This document shows, in pieces, positions 24,127 to 36,341 of a stretch of DNA of 64,000 bases; position 1 is the first letter of the stretch, and each line of letters starts with the position of its first letter. This stretch comes from Bimastos eiseni (lineage: Eukaryota; Annelida; Clitellata; Crassiclitellata; Lumbricidae), in NCBI GenBank assembly GCA_959347315.1, contig OY365806.1:26697015-26761014 (forward strand). The letters are read 5' to 3'. The notes beneath the pieces are model-generated. The model saw only the letters and a list, made by a program, of their open reading frames with translations. It was not told where the DNA came from and made no database searches. Both the position numbers and the translations under genes were made by a program.

Positions 24127-24395
24127 TCTGTCAATTGGAAGCTGGATTGATAAAAAGATTGTGACCAAAATGGTAAGACGACGAGTAGAATTCTCATATC
24201 CATCCCGCATCTATTTAAGTATGATTCCTTTCATCATTCCAGTTCCCAGTTTAGCATAATCACTTCCATCGATCATGCTGCATATAACACTATATAATTA
24301 TTGCATCAGATATCTGCGGAAAAAACGTCCTGCGTCAAATGGCCCTGGATCAAAACGTCCTCCGCCAAAACGGCTGTGCCAAAACGTTCTGTTCC
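24127..24395 (+). mobile_element. truncated copy of the 8.2-kb foldback family
   Basis: From GGAAGCTGGATTGATAAAAA onward the sequence parallels 8,905-9,155: GACGACGAGTA, the CATCATTCCAGTTCCCAGTT block, TTGCATCAGATA, and then inverted copies of the CGCCAAAACG word. The left half and the minisatellite are missing. Confidence 0.85.
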
Positions 24396-24431
24396 GATTT
24401 CTATAGAATGACAATAACAATGCCTACAAAT

Positions 24432-24850
24432 ATTCTTTTACTCCTCTTCTTCCTCCTCCGTTTCGTCTTCGTCTTCATCTTCATCCACCTTTTAATCTTC
24501 ATCCTTCTGCTTTTTCTTTTGTTTCTGGTCTTCTGTTGCGCCTATTCTCCTTCCTCCTTTTCCTCTTCCTCCTCTCCCTTCTATTCTTATGCTACGCCCT
24601 ACATTCCGTTCTCTTCGTCTACCTATTCTTCATTTTCTTCCTCCTTATCTTCTACCTGTTTCTCATTTTCTTCCTCTTCCTCACATCCTTGTCCTACTTC
24701 CGTTTTACTTTTTTCTCCGCCTGCTTCTTCTTCTAGTATTGCCCCTATCTGATGTCTCCCCTCTTCTTCCTCTCCTATTCCTCCTGCTTCCGTCGTTCTC
24801 TTCCTCCTATTCCTTTTCCACCTCCTTCTTCCGCCGAGACTGCTTCCATC
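24432..24850 (+). repeat. polypyrimidine (CT-rich) tract, about 420 bp
   Basis: One strand is nearly all C and T in TTC/TCC/CTT units. ORFs rich in Ser/Phe/Leu in all three plus frames come from this bias. Mirror-type purine-pyrimidine tracts can form triplex DNA. Confidence 0.85.
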
Positions 24851-24959
24851 ACGGTGCTTCCATTGTTGCTGTTTAGCTGCTGCTGCTACTACTACGACTT
24901 CAAGATAATGCTTAGTAATTTATGATCCTATTAGTCTGGTAGGCAGCAAGACTATGTGA

Positions 24960-25090
24960 AGACATGCTAATGACGTCACGGATATGGGATACCCGCGGGT
25001 ACGGGTCGGGTAGCAATTTTGAGTAGGGCCTACGGGTCGGGTACGGGATCGGGCAGCGCTCTTGGGTTACGGGTACGGGTCGGATAGCAG
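24960..25090. repeat. GGGTCGGGTACGGG degenerate repeat, probable hAT subterminal region
   Basis: Repeated ACGGGTCGGGTA words, as found in subterminal regions of some hAT elements. Three more patches of this kind occur at about 29,600-29,712, 52,225-52,380 and 58,805-58,832. No complete element could be delimited. Confidence 0.5.
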
Positions 25091-25299
25091 AAATGCCCTA
25101 CCCGCAGACGTCTAGCCGGTATATCGGTTCCGCAAGTAATTCGCGCGCACCAATTATTATACTTCACGCACGCGAAAAGGCGTCCGCTTGAAATTAGAAC
25201 TTTGCCGCTATGAATAAGTTTCAACGAGTTTCAATTTCACTTCAACTGTAGGAGAAAAATCTATTTATAACAAACCCTGAACAACTGAGTCTTAGAGTC

Positions 25300-25870
25300 A
25301 ATTTAGAAAAGCGATTATATTAATGATTAACGAATCCAACCGAAAAATTAATCGCAAGCTCAGTTTTCAGGTCAGATGTGCATTCGGTACAATTGAAAGC
25401 ACATTTCGAAATTGATGTGTGCTTGTATGGGAAGCCAGTGAAATTCACGAAGAGCGAAGGTGGCATGATCACGAGGAATTGGGCTCTGTTGCATAATGTT
25501 AAACTGAGGTAAGAGGCTGGATGTAGATGCAGAAAGGCCACATCTAGCAGTCAATTATAGAGATGAACAAGGCCTGTACGAATTTGCGAAGACCTCCTTT
25601 CTCGTTACGACTCTTGTTGCATTGTCGTATTCGTCCGAGATGAATGGAATAGAATTTAGTGATGGAGAATGTTTGATTTTTCATGGAGACAGTATTAGCG
25701 AGGAGAACACCAAAATCTCTGGCAACATCATCCGATTTAATGGATCAGTCTAGACCAAGGTTGGGGACAGTGTGGAGCACGTCAGTTGTAGGCGTCTGGG
25801 GCGTTTGAACCAGATAAGTTCTGTCTTAGAGACATCATGTTTAAGGCGTATGGATGCGCATGATGTTTTG
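25300..25870 (-). pseudogene. L2/CR1-like reverse-transcriptase C-terminal relic
   Basis: Minus-strand frames show, in order, KTELIWFKRPRR (the block after the catalytic box), FVQALFISIID, and HATFALREFHWLPIQAHINF. The last matches the LHWLP-x-x-x-RI-FK block found after the reverse transcriptase in L2/CR1-type elements. Stops and frame changes interrupt it. The catalytic box itself is not present. It differs in type from the 20-22-kb relic. Confidence 0.7.
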
Positions 25871-26854
25871 ATATCAAAGAAATATATGAATTAGCGAAAC
25901 TGAACATTAACAATATCTTTGGCAGAGAGTTTCATGTTTTTGTAAATCATCAGCTTAAAAGTGTATTTATGTATACCTCGATTATAGAGGCAATGTTTGA
26001 AGTGTTGGAGGATAATCAAAAGGGGCCCAATAAAGGGGCCTCGAGAAACATCTAAGAGATGTAGAAGTACATTGAGGTGTTGGCTCAAAGATTCGTCGAA
26101 ACATCTGCGATCAAGAAAATGACACTTCAAGGAGAATGAAATGGCCAGCACAGTAAAAAAACAGAACTGAAATTTAGCAAAATGAATGGCACTGATGAAG
26201 CCTTAACCAAATGTGAGGATAAGCTGTTAAACAGATGTTTAGGAAAATGAAGGAAGCGGAAACGAACCTGAACGAGCGGCACAAGTGAGTTATATTCAAA
26301 GTCGATGAGCTGGGTTGAGACATGGACGATTCTTGCATTCCCATATTTTGTCTCAAGCTACCTCTGTCGATCGCTTTTCTCTTCGTAGTTACATAAGATT
26401 CTCCATTGTCCAGATCACTTAAAGTGTTCAATCTTTTCTTTCCCCTCGTTGTCTTCCCCAGCAGACCCTCGATGCAGTACCGTCAGCAGCATAGCCCTCT
26501 TTTTTGCACTTTATATTTTAAACATCATAGACCAATAAATTATGTTGACTATATATCATATATATTATGATCTGTGGAATAATGTCCATAAAATTCTACA
26601 GGACAAAATTAAATTGAGAAATGTAGATGCTTAGCATAGCTTCAGATTAACGACATTGTGGTATAACACAGTCCAATAGCGACGCCCTCCTCCTTTGTCT
26701 AGGTATGATTACGAGCAGTGGAGGAGTTGATGAGCTATGTAGGCCTACTGATGAGCCACGTTATGGAATCAACGCCTTAGTGATGTGCAATGTGGTTAGC
26801 GGACCATAACCTCATCAAACTACAGGCCTGTCTTTTTTAGAACAAACACTAGGA
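25871..26854. other. no further gene recognised
   Basis: The minus ORFs at 25,891-26,151 and 26,174-26,431 may be upstream parts of the L2-like relic, but I could not match any reverse-transcriptase block in them. Confidence 0.4.
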
Positions 26855-27245
26855 TATTCTCGATTAAATATGCTAGACCGAAAGCATGGATTGTCATTTC
26901 GAATGAATTATGCTCTCTAAATAATCTTCACTTATTTAAAATAAAATTGCAAAATTATTTGACTAATCAATAAATTGTCTAAATGTGCATGTATATGGGG
27001 TTTGATTATGATTGTATTTAACAGCTAACTACTTAAGTTTCGTACTAAATGCTAATGTAGTTTTATACCAAACCGGCTGTAACTGCCAATCTATTGTAGG
27101 AGGAACCCTGATTACATGATATTTGTGTCCTTTATAGGTTTCTACTAGTCCCTATTGAATCCTAGCAAACTATCAACATTTTGTACCCTGTGATTGTTAC
27201 TTGGGAGCAATAAAAACATTCGGTTATGGTTTGGTTTGGTTATAA
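26855..27245 (+). pseudogene. non-LTR retrotransposon 3' end
   Basis: The frame beginning FSIKYARPKAWIVISNEL and ending in LQNYLTNQ-stop at about 26,970 is the usual C-terminus of Jockey/CR1-like ORF2 proteins. An AATAAAA signal at about 27,209 and a GGTTTGGTTTGGTT run at about 27,225-27,240 close the element. Short tandem repeats in place of a poly(A) tail are typical of CR1/L2-type 3' ends. Confidence 0.7.
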
Positions 27246-29022
27246 TCTAATTGCTGATTGAATATAATTATTATTTATTATAGGCATGCAACAGTCACGA
27301 ACCACGATCGTGTTTCTTATTGACAACATCTAAACAACGGGGCTAGACGAAATTGTAAGGTACCGCGTTAGCCAGTTTAACGCAACGTTCACGCGCGTTG
27401 ATCTCAACCTAAATTGCCGACCAACCCAATCCAAAATCTAGGTTTCATCACGTGATGGCGACCTGGTTTAGTTTTATTCGTGCGTTGAGCTTCATTCAAA
27501 CCAGGCTGAGTTTGAATAGACAAGAATTTTATATCGACACCATTGCCTATGTCGATAATGCTAAAATTAGAATGAATGCGCTTGGCAGCTTGGCAATAAG
27601 GCGTAGTTTGGGGCGTTTGCGTGAAGTTTCAGCCAATAAATTATAACACGGAAGGGATAACATTTTGGGATCGTAAACCCTCTAATATTTTTCTCGGCAG
27701 CTGAGAAGTATTCGTGCAAAATTTGGGAGCAATCGCTCGAGTTGATCAAAACCTTTTGTGGAACATAATAGTTAGTTACAAACATACTTTTATTTTCTTC
27801 TTTATTATGTGTAAAGACTATCATACTTTGAACAATTTGTAGCTCTCTCTATGTATAATATTATAATACATGAATTTATGCAAAAAAATTATTATATATA
27901 CATATACATTGTATATGTATATATAGTATACATATATACATATACATTGTAAATGTATATATATATATATAATATGTGCATATAAAAAGGAAAAGAAAGG
28001 TTTGAATGTTGTTGTAATTATTTTGCCAAAACCACGTTTTTGCAATCATGACGAAGTTAAGTTTTGAAAATTGCACAAATTAATTGTCTACAAATGAAAT
28101 TATTTTCTCATGCAAGAAATTCAGACGCTGAAAATTCAATGATTTTTCTAGCTTACTGTGAGATCTATGTGCTAATTTATTCAATTTCATATTGAATATT
28201 AGTCCAAAAATAGTGTCGGCGCAAAGCGCATAATTTTAACGAAACCATAACCGACAGCGCATCTTTGAGCATTTGCTGTCAGCTGGAGTTAGCTTGATTC
28301 ATTAGTGTAATGAATCAAAATTTGTCAGATTTATTTTAAAATTTTATTCATTTTAAATTACGTTATTTCGTTTTATTCATGAAAGAGTCTCTATAGTGCT
28401 CATAGTCTACTTCTTGATGGAGGGTCATGCATGGTCTGTATTAATATCAAATGGATGGGCCATAGTCGGATAGGCCTCCTTGGATACGCCTCTGACATAA
28501 TTATAGGTCTACTAACCAATGTTCGTTTAAGCCGTGCGGGTTCGGGAGCTGAGTAGTAGCTTTTATATAAATTTTCATAAGGAATCTTAATATATATATA
28601 TATATCAAAATTAGGCCTATATAAAACCTCCCACAGCCAAGAGAGAATTGTGACTGTTACAAGTGTGTCGCAATACGCCTCTTCTAGTCCTTTGCATGGG
28701 CGTCCGCAGAGGGGCGTAAATGGGCGCATGTGCGCCACCTGGATTTTGCACATGATTCGTATGGATAATGATTCCTTTGCTATTAGCTATGCGACGAGAT
28801 CCTGTGTAAAACTGGATCGGTCCTCTGCATCACCACGTGTGATGGTGCGATGCTGCGCTATCTATTATAATCGTATGCTGTTCATTTGGAGGGAGTCACT
28901 GCGCTTGTCTGCCATCCTCGTTGTCGATACATCGCGGGCCGTGAACTTTGAATTCAGTCTGATGTGTTTACCCTTATTTTAAATTCGTTTTGCTTCCGAC
29001 CACGGCACTGCTGAAAAGAAGA
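27246..29022. other. no gene seen; TA microsatellite
   Basis: The TA-rich block at 27,888-27,975 accounts for the Tyr/Ile-rich minus ORFs. A second short (TA)n lies at 28,590-28,606. The frames at 28,400-28,982 show no family match; GGGCGTCCGCAGAGGGGCG at about 28,698 may be a lone hAT end. Confidence 0.5.
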
Positions 29023-29499
29023 CACTTCGATGCTCTTGCTCATTGCCTGCTAAATGATCACATTTCTGTTTAATGACAAGCAAGAACATCTCTATAGATT
29101 ACCAAACGGAGCTTTTCTCATTGATTTGTATAATAACAATGGTGTTATATATAAATATTTGATTACTTGTAAAGTATGATTAATGTGCCTTAGAAAACCA
29201 CCAACTGCGATCATATAATACACAATACATCATCATTTCCTGTAATTAAAATGTTCACCGATCACTTCGATGCTCTTGCTCATTGCCTGCTAAATGATCA
29301 CATTTCTGTTTAATGACAAGCAAGAACATCTCTATAGATTACCAAACGGAGCTTCTCTCATTGATTTGTATAATAATAATGGTGTTATATATAAATATTT
29401 GATTACTTGTAAAGTATGATTAATGTGCCTTAGAAAACCACCAACTGCGATCATATAATACACAATACATCATCATTTCCTGTAATTAAAATGTTCACG
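29023..29499 (+). repeat. 240-bp direct tandem duplication
   Basis: Copy 1 is 29,023-29,262 and copy 2 starts at 29,263 with the same CACTTCGATGCTCTTGCTCA. The copies differ at about three positions, so the duplication is young. It contains no gene. Confidence 0.95.
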
Positions 29500-29507
29500 A
29501 AGTCTGC

Positions 29508-29592
29508 AATATATATATATATATATTTATATATAGGTATACATGATATACATATATATATATATATTATATACATACATATATATATATTG
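29508..29592. repeat. TA-rich microsatellite
   Basis: Several (TA)n blocks joined by GTATACATGATATACAT-type spacers. Confidence 0.85.
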
Positions 29593-29712
29593 CAGGACCA
29601 GGATCTTGACCCAACCCGATCGGACCTGTCGAATGTACAGATATCCGTGACCCGACCTAACCCGACCTGACCTGAGCTATTGGTCGACCCGACCCGTGGA
29701 CAGCTCTGCATC
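29593..29712. repeat. GACCCGACC-type repeat ending in a hAT-like tip
   Basis: GACCCGACCTAACCCGACC and variants end with GACCCGTGGACAGCTCTGCA. Reversed, that reads as a hAT-style terminus followed by GGGTCGGGT repeats. The partner end was not found. Confidence 0.5.
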
Positions 29713-30039
29713 ATCTGCATGTGTGTATTCGGTTATCATCTGCCTGTAGTAATTCGGTCATCATCTGTCTGATGTAGTCTAATGGCGGATCTTTATCTGC
29801 ATAATATGCCACAGCATTGGTATGGACTTTAGGCAGAATGGGACCACATGAAGTGGCGACGTTTAGCAAACAGATTTCTTATCGAGAGATCGTACCGTTG
29901 GCAAGACTTAAATTTGTCAGGAGGTATAAATGATAGTAGTAATTGTAGTTTAACGATACTGTATGATAACAAGGATCATCAGAGTCGCCCTCCTGCTTTA
30001 TCCAGGCTTGGGACAGTGCGGACAGTGGCATTGGCTTGA

Positions 30040-30335
30040 GACGGAGATATCAACTTTCACTAAATGTATCTAAAACCAATCATATAGTTTTCCGATCGTA
30101 TCGTAAACAACTCCCTCTCGTTAATGAATCCATAAATAGTAACGATATTGTAATTCCTTGCGTCAGTTCCGTAAAGTTCCTTTGTATCCAAGTTAATTAA
30201 TAGCTCTCATGGAACGAACACATTTCTAATATAGCTTCAAAAATAACAAAAAACATAGGAATAATCTCGAGAATTGCCAATCTACTGCCAAGTAAAATCC
30301 TCCTTAACCTTTACTATTTAATGATCCACCCCTAC
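30040..30335 (+). pseudogene. non-LTR reverse-transcriptase fragment
   Basis: The frame NVSKTNHIVFRSYRK, then SSVKFLCIQ, then HISNIASKITKNIGIISRI runs up to YYLMIHPYP. It corresponds to the stretch just after the catalytic box in the 55.6-57.0-kb relic. It is broken by two stops and truncated at both ends. Confidence 0.75.
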
Positions 30336-31204
30336 CCAAGAATGTGGTCTCGAGACCAGAAAACTGCGGTCTTGGTCTTGGTCTCGAATGCATCGGTCTT
30401 GGTCTTAAAGCGATGGTCTTGGGATCGGTTTCCGTCTTAGATTAGCATTCTTCAGAGGTGTAACAAGATTTTGAAAAGTGGGGGCATAATTTCCTAAAAA
30501 ATTGCGCAAGGCAAACAAATTTTTGACCACTAACTCTTTTAGTTTTGCCCCTCAGAAATTTCTAAAAACGGGGGTACAAATTATCTTAACAAAAGTTATC
30601 TTATCATTATTACTCGATAGAAATTAGATATGCAGGACGCCTTTAAAGTATACACTATAAAGTAGGTCTACTATTTTGTACAATATACAGTAAAATTGCA
30701 TGCAATTAATCTTTCCATCATCATAAGGCTGGTAACATGGTCAGTGCAACAGCGTTTATCATTCAATCTCGGAGCTTCCATCTTCAAGGGTTAGGTCAGT
30801 GTAGGCCTAACACTCGTTTATTTTGAGATCACTTGGTTGACACACTGCATTCAATAGCAGAAACTAATTGCCAATTTGTAAATGAGTCAGTTTTTCGCCC
30901 AATTCAATATCCGGGGTCATCATGGTCAACCGGACAACCTTCGAATCGTAAATTGGATTCTCGAGATAAGATTTTTGTCATACTCAGACTGCAAAAAATA
31001 GAAGTTATGGGTCACAGTTGTAGACGGGTGGGATGATGGCTGAAATAAAGACCGATCGCGCACTATAAACTGACGTAGAACTATAGATCGCCAGTCTTTC
31101 ACCAGCCTACATCACCAAGAGAGCAGTTCCACGCAAGTCTTCCATGCTAGAAACTTCTCATTATAGTGGAGTAGGCTAGGAGGTGCATGTTCCAACAGAC
31201 ATTT
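30336..31204. other. no gene seen; GGTCTCGAGACC-type repeat
   Basis: About 30,345-30,440 is built of GGTCTTGGTCTCG words around a GTCTCGAGAC palindrome, which looks like a transposon tip. CAGAGGTGTAACAAGATTTT at about 30,453 resembles a hAT end. Neither could be paired with an opposite end. Confidence 0.4.
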
Positions 31205-31215
31205 CCAATAAAACT

Positions 31216-31280
31216 TGTGCCCTAGCAGGGATCTGAACCCCGACTTCATGATTGTATACCAATCATCAATTGGACTATTT
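31216..31280 (-). repeat. tRNA-derived SINE head (candidate)
   Basis: Read on the minus strand, GGTTCAGATCC is a good B box and sits about 35 nt after a degenerate A-box-like stretch. No clover-leaf with a proper acceptor stem is evident, so it is a SINE relic and not a tRNA gene. Confidence 0.4.
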
Positions 31281-31694
31281 CTTTAGCCAATGACAAATAT
31301 TATACTGTCGGAAATTTTCTGTATTTTGGGTAGGAACCAAAGTGATACATTATGGACGAATGAATAACCAAACATGTATTTTTCTCATTTGTAAATATCA
31401 GTTTTTATACCTGCGATAAGTAAGACCAAATCGTAAAAACAAACTTCGAATTGTTGGAAATTTATAGACCCACAATACCTTAATCATCAAATATGAAAAG
31501 CTATTGGATAAACATAAAAATAGAACCGATTTGGGAGGGGAACATGGGGGTGGGCACTGAGCACTAAAACTGGGGGCTGGCTTTGGCCCACACCCATTTT
31601 GAAACTGTTGAAACCACGCTCTACAAAGTTCAACTGTCGAAGCTTGATATCCATTACCAAAACAGGGCAACCGTCTACTTACTTACTTGAGCTC

Positions 31695-32006
31695 ACGATA
31701 GTGGTTGGAAAGTGAGCTACCTGAGATAATTGACCATAATATTGGTTAATTCACCCACCAAATAGGTTACAAAACGTATTATTGACCTATAATTAGGTTA
31801 CAAATCACCAAAAATCACAACAACCCACATCATAGTTCTAATACCAACCAAATAGGCCACCAGAAAAATGAGCCACAATTCATGCACAAGCCTCTGGTCA
31901 AAAGTCACGGGAATTTCCAATAGTTTTGATGATGAGTCATCACGTGACCATCAAGTCTTCATTATCAATCCATGAATTAAATGACTCAGGATAACCAAGC
32001 CATTCC
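31695..32006 (+). repeat. Polinton left terminal inverted repeat
   Basis: It is the inverted copy of 42,803-43,114. Read on the minus strand it includes a second copy of the integrase chromodomain end (YPESFNSWIDNEDL). The arms differ at a scattered minority of positions. Confidence 0.92.
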
Positions 32007-32105
32007 AATAGTTTCGATGATGAGTCATTGCTCAACAAATAAACAAAACATTCTTTCATTTTTATATATGAAAGAAAATATTTTTGTCCTTTTTCACTTA
32101 AAGGA

Positions 32106-35100
32106 ATGCCAACGCAATAAAAACTGGAATACACAGAAAAGACTGTTACTGAATTAAGAAATATTGCGAAACAGAAAGGCATGGTTGGTTATACGAGACG
32201 TCGCAAAGCGGATTTGATTAGTAAAATTGAAGCTCACGGGGCTCAAACACTCCCCTCATATTTTACTCCAACCTCATCCAATGCGTCTGTTTGATGGACG
32301 CACCCGTTCCCGACATTAGAGTTCCAACACTCGTTCCCAAGCCAGGTACGACAGCACGAAAAATATTCGTTAAGACTAAGTCTGCTATTAATACATTCGC
32401 AAAGTGGATTGAAGGGTACATACCTGAAGAACCAAGGAGAAAGGTGAACGAGAATATAGAAGCACTGAAAGCTAAAGTGAATTCTATATTCGGTAAAATT
32501 CTTATGAAAACACGCGAAATAAAAGAGACGGCCACAGCTATCAAGGGCTTCACGAAACAAAATTCAGGGTCGAAGGAGCAAACGGAATTGACGCCACATC
32601 TTTTCTTCACACCGTTCGAGCACAGGCGGTAGACTTGTTCACTAAAAATCGACAGACTAAGGTTAATTTCATTCTTACCTGCACAATGGAGCGTATCGAT
32701 GTGAAATCCGGGCAAGCAGATACCGAGGATTTTCCGTTTCGTTCAAAGATCGAGGTGGTTCTAGACTCCACCGATACGAGCGAAATTTACAACAATGCGA
32801 AAGATAAAATCCTAGAGTTTATGGCAGCCTTCCAGATGCGAGGCAGTAACTGGAGACTTAGAGCGGTTCAAAAATTAGAAATCAACACGGTTGCTTATAA
32901 ACCGCTGAAGGGTAGTTCTTACCTTCCACTACCGAAATGTCTAGCGAGTAAAAAGGCTATTGTTAATATGAAGAACGAAGACGAAGAATGCTTCAAGTGG
33001 TGTGTAACGAGAGCCTTGAACCCTGTTGACGAACATTCGGAAAGAATAACGAAAGAATAAATAAAACAATATGAGGAACTTGATTGGTCCAGCATTGAAT
33101 TCCCAGTCGCAGCGGATGCTAACGTGATAAGTAAGTTTGAGAGAAATAATAATATTAGTATTAATGTTTTCGGTCATGAGAAAGATGTTTACCTATTCCC
33201 ACTATATTTATCGAGGCACGAGAGAGATATCGGTGTAGATATATTACTCATTTCTGATGGAGAAAAGAAGCATTATTGTTGGATAAAGAACTTTAACAGA
33301 TTGATGGCGGTTCACACAGAAAACTCATACAATTCGATGCATTATTGTAATAGATGTTTGATAGGATATAGAAATATAGAGTCATTAAATAAACATACCG
33401 AGTACTGTTCCCAACACCCCGCTCAAAAGATAGAACTTCCAGAACCAGGAACTATGTTGAGTTTTTAAAACTATTATCGAAAGATGAGAGTTCCCTTTGT
33501 CGTGTAGGACGATTTTTAATCTTTCATAAAACCTATAGACACCTGTCAACCAGATCTCGATATGTCTTACACCAAGAGATATCAAAAACACGTCCCAAGT
33601 TCTTTCTGCTATTATATAAAATGTTTTGACGATGACCTATATTCACAAGCTCCTGTGACGTTCACAATAAAGAGCGAAGACGATGATGTAGCACAGATAT
33701 TCGTAGACAGTCTTATAGAGAACAAAAAAGATATCCATGATCGATTTAAATTTCCTAAGAAAATGATATCTGGAAAGGAAGAACAGGTGCTATTCGATTC
33801 CGCTACCGTTTGTCACATGTGCGAAGGCGAACTGGGTGGATCGAGTTAGAGACCATTGCCATTTAACTGGAAAATAGAGAGGCGCCGCTCATAAGAATTG
33901 TAATCTAAATTATATAGTTCCCAAGTTTTTCTCAGTATTGTTCCATAATCTATCAGGTTACGACAGTCATCTCTTCGTAAAGAAATTACGAGGTGATGAT
34001 AACAAAAAGATTAATTGCATTCCTAGCAACGAAGAAAAGTACATCTCTTTCAGTAGAGAAGTCGTAGTTGATAATTTTATAGATGAAGAAAATAAGTTAA
34101 AAACTGCCAAACAAGAATTACGTTTCATCGATGGTTTTAGATTCATGGCATCGAGTCTCGACGTTTTGTCGTAGAACCTGAGCAAAGATCAGTGTAAGAA
34201 CATAAGCAAACACTATTGCGGTAATCAGCTCGATCTCTTGCTTATAAAAGGATTATATCCTTACTATTATGTTGACTCCGTCGATCGACTGAACAAAACA
34301 GAACTACCACCAAAGTCAGCATTCTACTCAATACTTAACGACTCAGGTATCAGTGACGAAGACTACAACCATGCACAGATGGTATGGAAAGAATTCGGTT
34401 TCAAGACGTTGAGAGAATACCACGTTTTATATAATGTGACTGATGTTCTCTTGCTTGCTGATGTATTTGAGACTTTTAGAGATGTATGCAGTGAGAACTA
34501 TGGCCTAGATCCCGCCTGGTATTATACTTCGCCAGGTCTTGCTTGGGACTGAAGTTGACAGGAGTAAAGTTGGAGTTGTTGAGCGACTATGATATGATAC
34601 TAATGGTTAAGCATGGGATAAGGGGAGGTGTTAGCACCATTTCACACCGTTATTGACAGGCAAACAATAAGTATATGGGAGAAGCGTTTGACGATAGCAA
34701 GCCTTCAAAATTTATAACCTATTTAGACGTGAACAACCTGTACGGATGGGCAATGTGTAAGAATCTACCAACTCATGGGTTCTAGTGGATGGATAACGAT
34801 GAGCTAAACGATTGGATATCTTCGCCATCTATATTAGAAGTCGATTTGGAATATCCTAGAGAATTGCACGATCTTCACAACGACTATCCTCTTGCTCCAG
34901 AGAGTGTTAAAGCCAAAGAATCGGATGTGTCAAAACTCATTCCAAACCTGTGTAATAAAGTAAAGTATATAGTCCATTACGAAAATTTGAAGTAGTATGA
35001 AAGTTTGGGTTTAAAGATAATGAAAATTCATCGCGGAATTAAATTTGAAGAAAGTGCTTGGCTGAAAAAGTATATAGATCTAAATACTAATCTGAGGACC

Positions 35101-35912
35101 AGAGCCACCAATGATTTCGAAAAAGACTTTTTCAAACTAATGAACAAAAGTTTGTTTGGCAAGACGTCTGAGAATATTGAGAATCGTGTAGACATAAAAT
35201 TGGTGTGTAGTGAGAAGTAAGCTTTTAAGCTAGCAACGAAAACGAGTTACGACACTCGAACTATTTTTGAAGAAAACCTAATCACTACTCACATGAAACG
35301 GACAAAGCTATGTTACAACAAGCCTATATATCTTGGTATGTGTATTTTAGACTTGAGTAAAACTATAATGTACGATTTTCATCATAATTGCATCAAGAAA
35401 AAGTACGATGAGAGAGCAAAGTTACTTTTTACAGATACGGATTCTTTAGCATATGAAATTAAGACCGAAGACTTCTACGCCGATATAGCACCCGACATTA
35501 GAAGTAGGTTCGACAGTAGCGACGATCCTAAAGACCATCCCTCTGATATAGAAACTGGCATCAATAAAAAGGTCAATAGCATGTTCAAAGATGAAGCAGC
35601 TGGTAAACAGATCTAAGTTTGTAGGTTTAAGATCGAAACAGTATTCGTACAAGATGGCTGGAGTAGACCACAAGAAATGTAAAGGCGTCAGGAAGAATGT
35701 CGCTAAGAAATCAATCACTCACGAAGATTACTCTCACCAAGAGAGAACAATCGAGAAAGATGAATGTCATTCGATCGCATCTTCACGATGTCTACAGCGA
35801 GGAAATAAACAAGGTAGCTCTCTCAGCAGACGATGATAAACGAGTTATTCAGAAAGATAGAATTTACACTTTAGCATATGGACATCATTCTCTAATAAAA
35901 AGTAAGCGTTAA
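32106..35912 (+). pseudogene. PolB: protein-primed family-B DNA polymerase (Polinton pPolB)
   Basis: It would replicate the element by protein priming. ATG 32,106 is followed within five codons by TAA, and the remnant continues as nine or more frames, about 1,270 codons in all. Blocks in order: SAP-like (GYTRRRKADLISKIE, about 32,175-32,225); the Polinton-specific N-domain with VPTLVPKP (about 32,320) and GSSYLPLPKCL (about 32,920); a zinc finger HYCNRC..HTEYC (about 33,340-33,410); an HNH-like site, CHMC at 33,811 with DHCHLTGK and RGAAH to 33,892; exonuclease block HNLSGYDSHL at 33,944; motif A YLDVNNLYGWAM at 34,720; motif [12 protein letters not shown] at 35,134; motif C FTDTDSL at 35,428; and a C-terminal DDKRVIQKD block. 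The catalytic Asp residues remain although the frame is shattered. Confidence 0.95.
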
Positions 35913-35914
35913 AC

Positions 35915-36316
35915 AAATCAATGTCGAAGGCGTAACACTACCAAATATTGCTTTGTCGAACGGTGATTTGATCGAAGCGGCGAGGAAACTAAATATAAAT
36001 AATTTCAGAGGAGTATTTCTAAGAGACGAGTTGCCGAAGAGGCCGAGAGCGAACGAATGTGGCATCCTTGATCTCGATGATTCTGACTGTAAAGAAACGC
36101 ATTGGACGTGTTGGATCAAGCGTGCTAATGATAAGATTTATTTCGACAGTTATGGACTACCTCCACCTACGGAGTTGATAAACTATCTACAAAGACCGCT
36201 GTTCTACACAAATACAGTCTAACGGTGAAGTGTATTGCAGTCATTTATGTTTGTATGTATTGAAGAAGACGATCAACGATGGATGTAAATTTCAAGAAGT
36301 CGTAAACGAATTGTAA
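35915..36316 (+). pseudogene. PRO: adenovirus-type cysteine protease (Polinton PRO)
   Basis: The family cleaves capsid precursors during particle maturation. The main frame runs from about 35,920 to a stop at about 36,222. The His of THWTCWI lies at 36,100-36,102 and the Asp of YFDSYGLPPP at 36,145-36,147. After a frameshift near 36,215 the catalytic Cys appears in YCSHLCLYVL at 36,248-36,250, and the protein ends at TAA 36,314. No ATG opens the frame; the first in-frame codon follows a stop near the polymerase end, so the true start may have mutated. At about 130 residues it is short for the family. Confidence 0.85.
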
Positions 36317-36341
36317 TAAGTAATAATAATGTATATATAAA

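Noticed and set aside
24339..24876. Overlapping plus-strand ORFs of 137, 95 and 66 codons
   Set aside because: They are Ser/Phe/Leu strings from a CT-rich tract, not proteins or membrane segments.
32263..32715. 150-codon minus-strand ORF
   Set aside because: It is antisense to the polymerase N-domain, whose plus-strand translation matches Polinton proteins.
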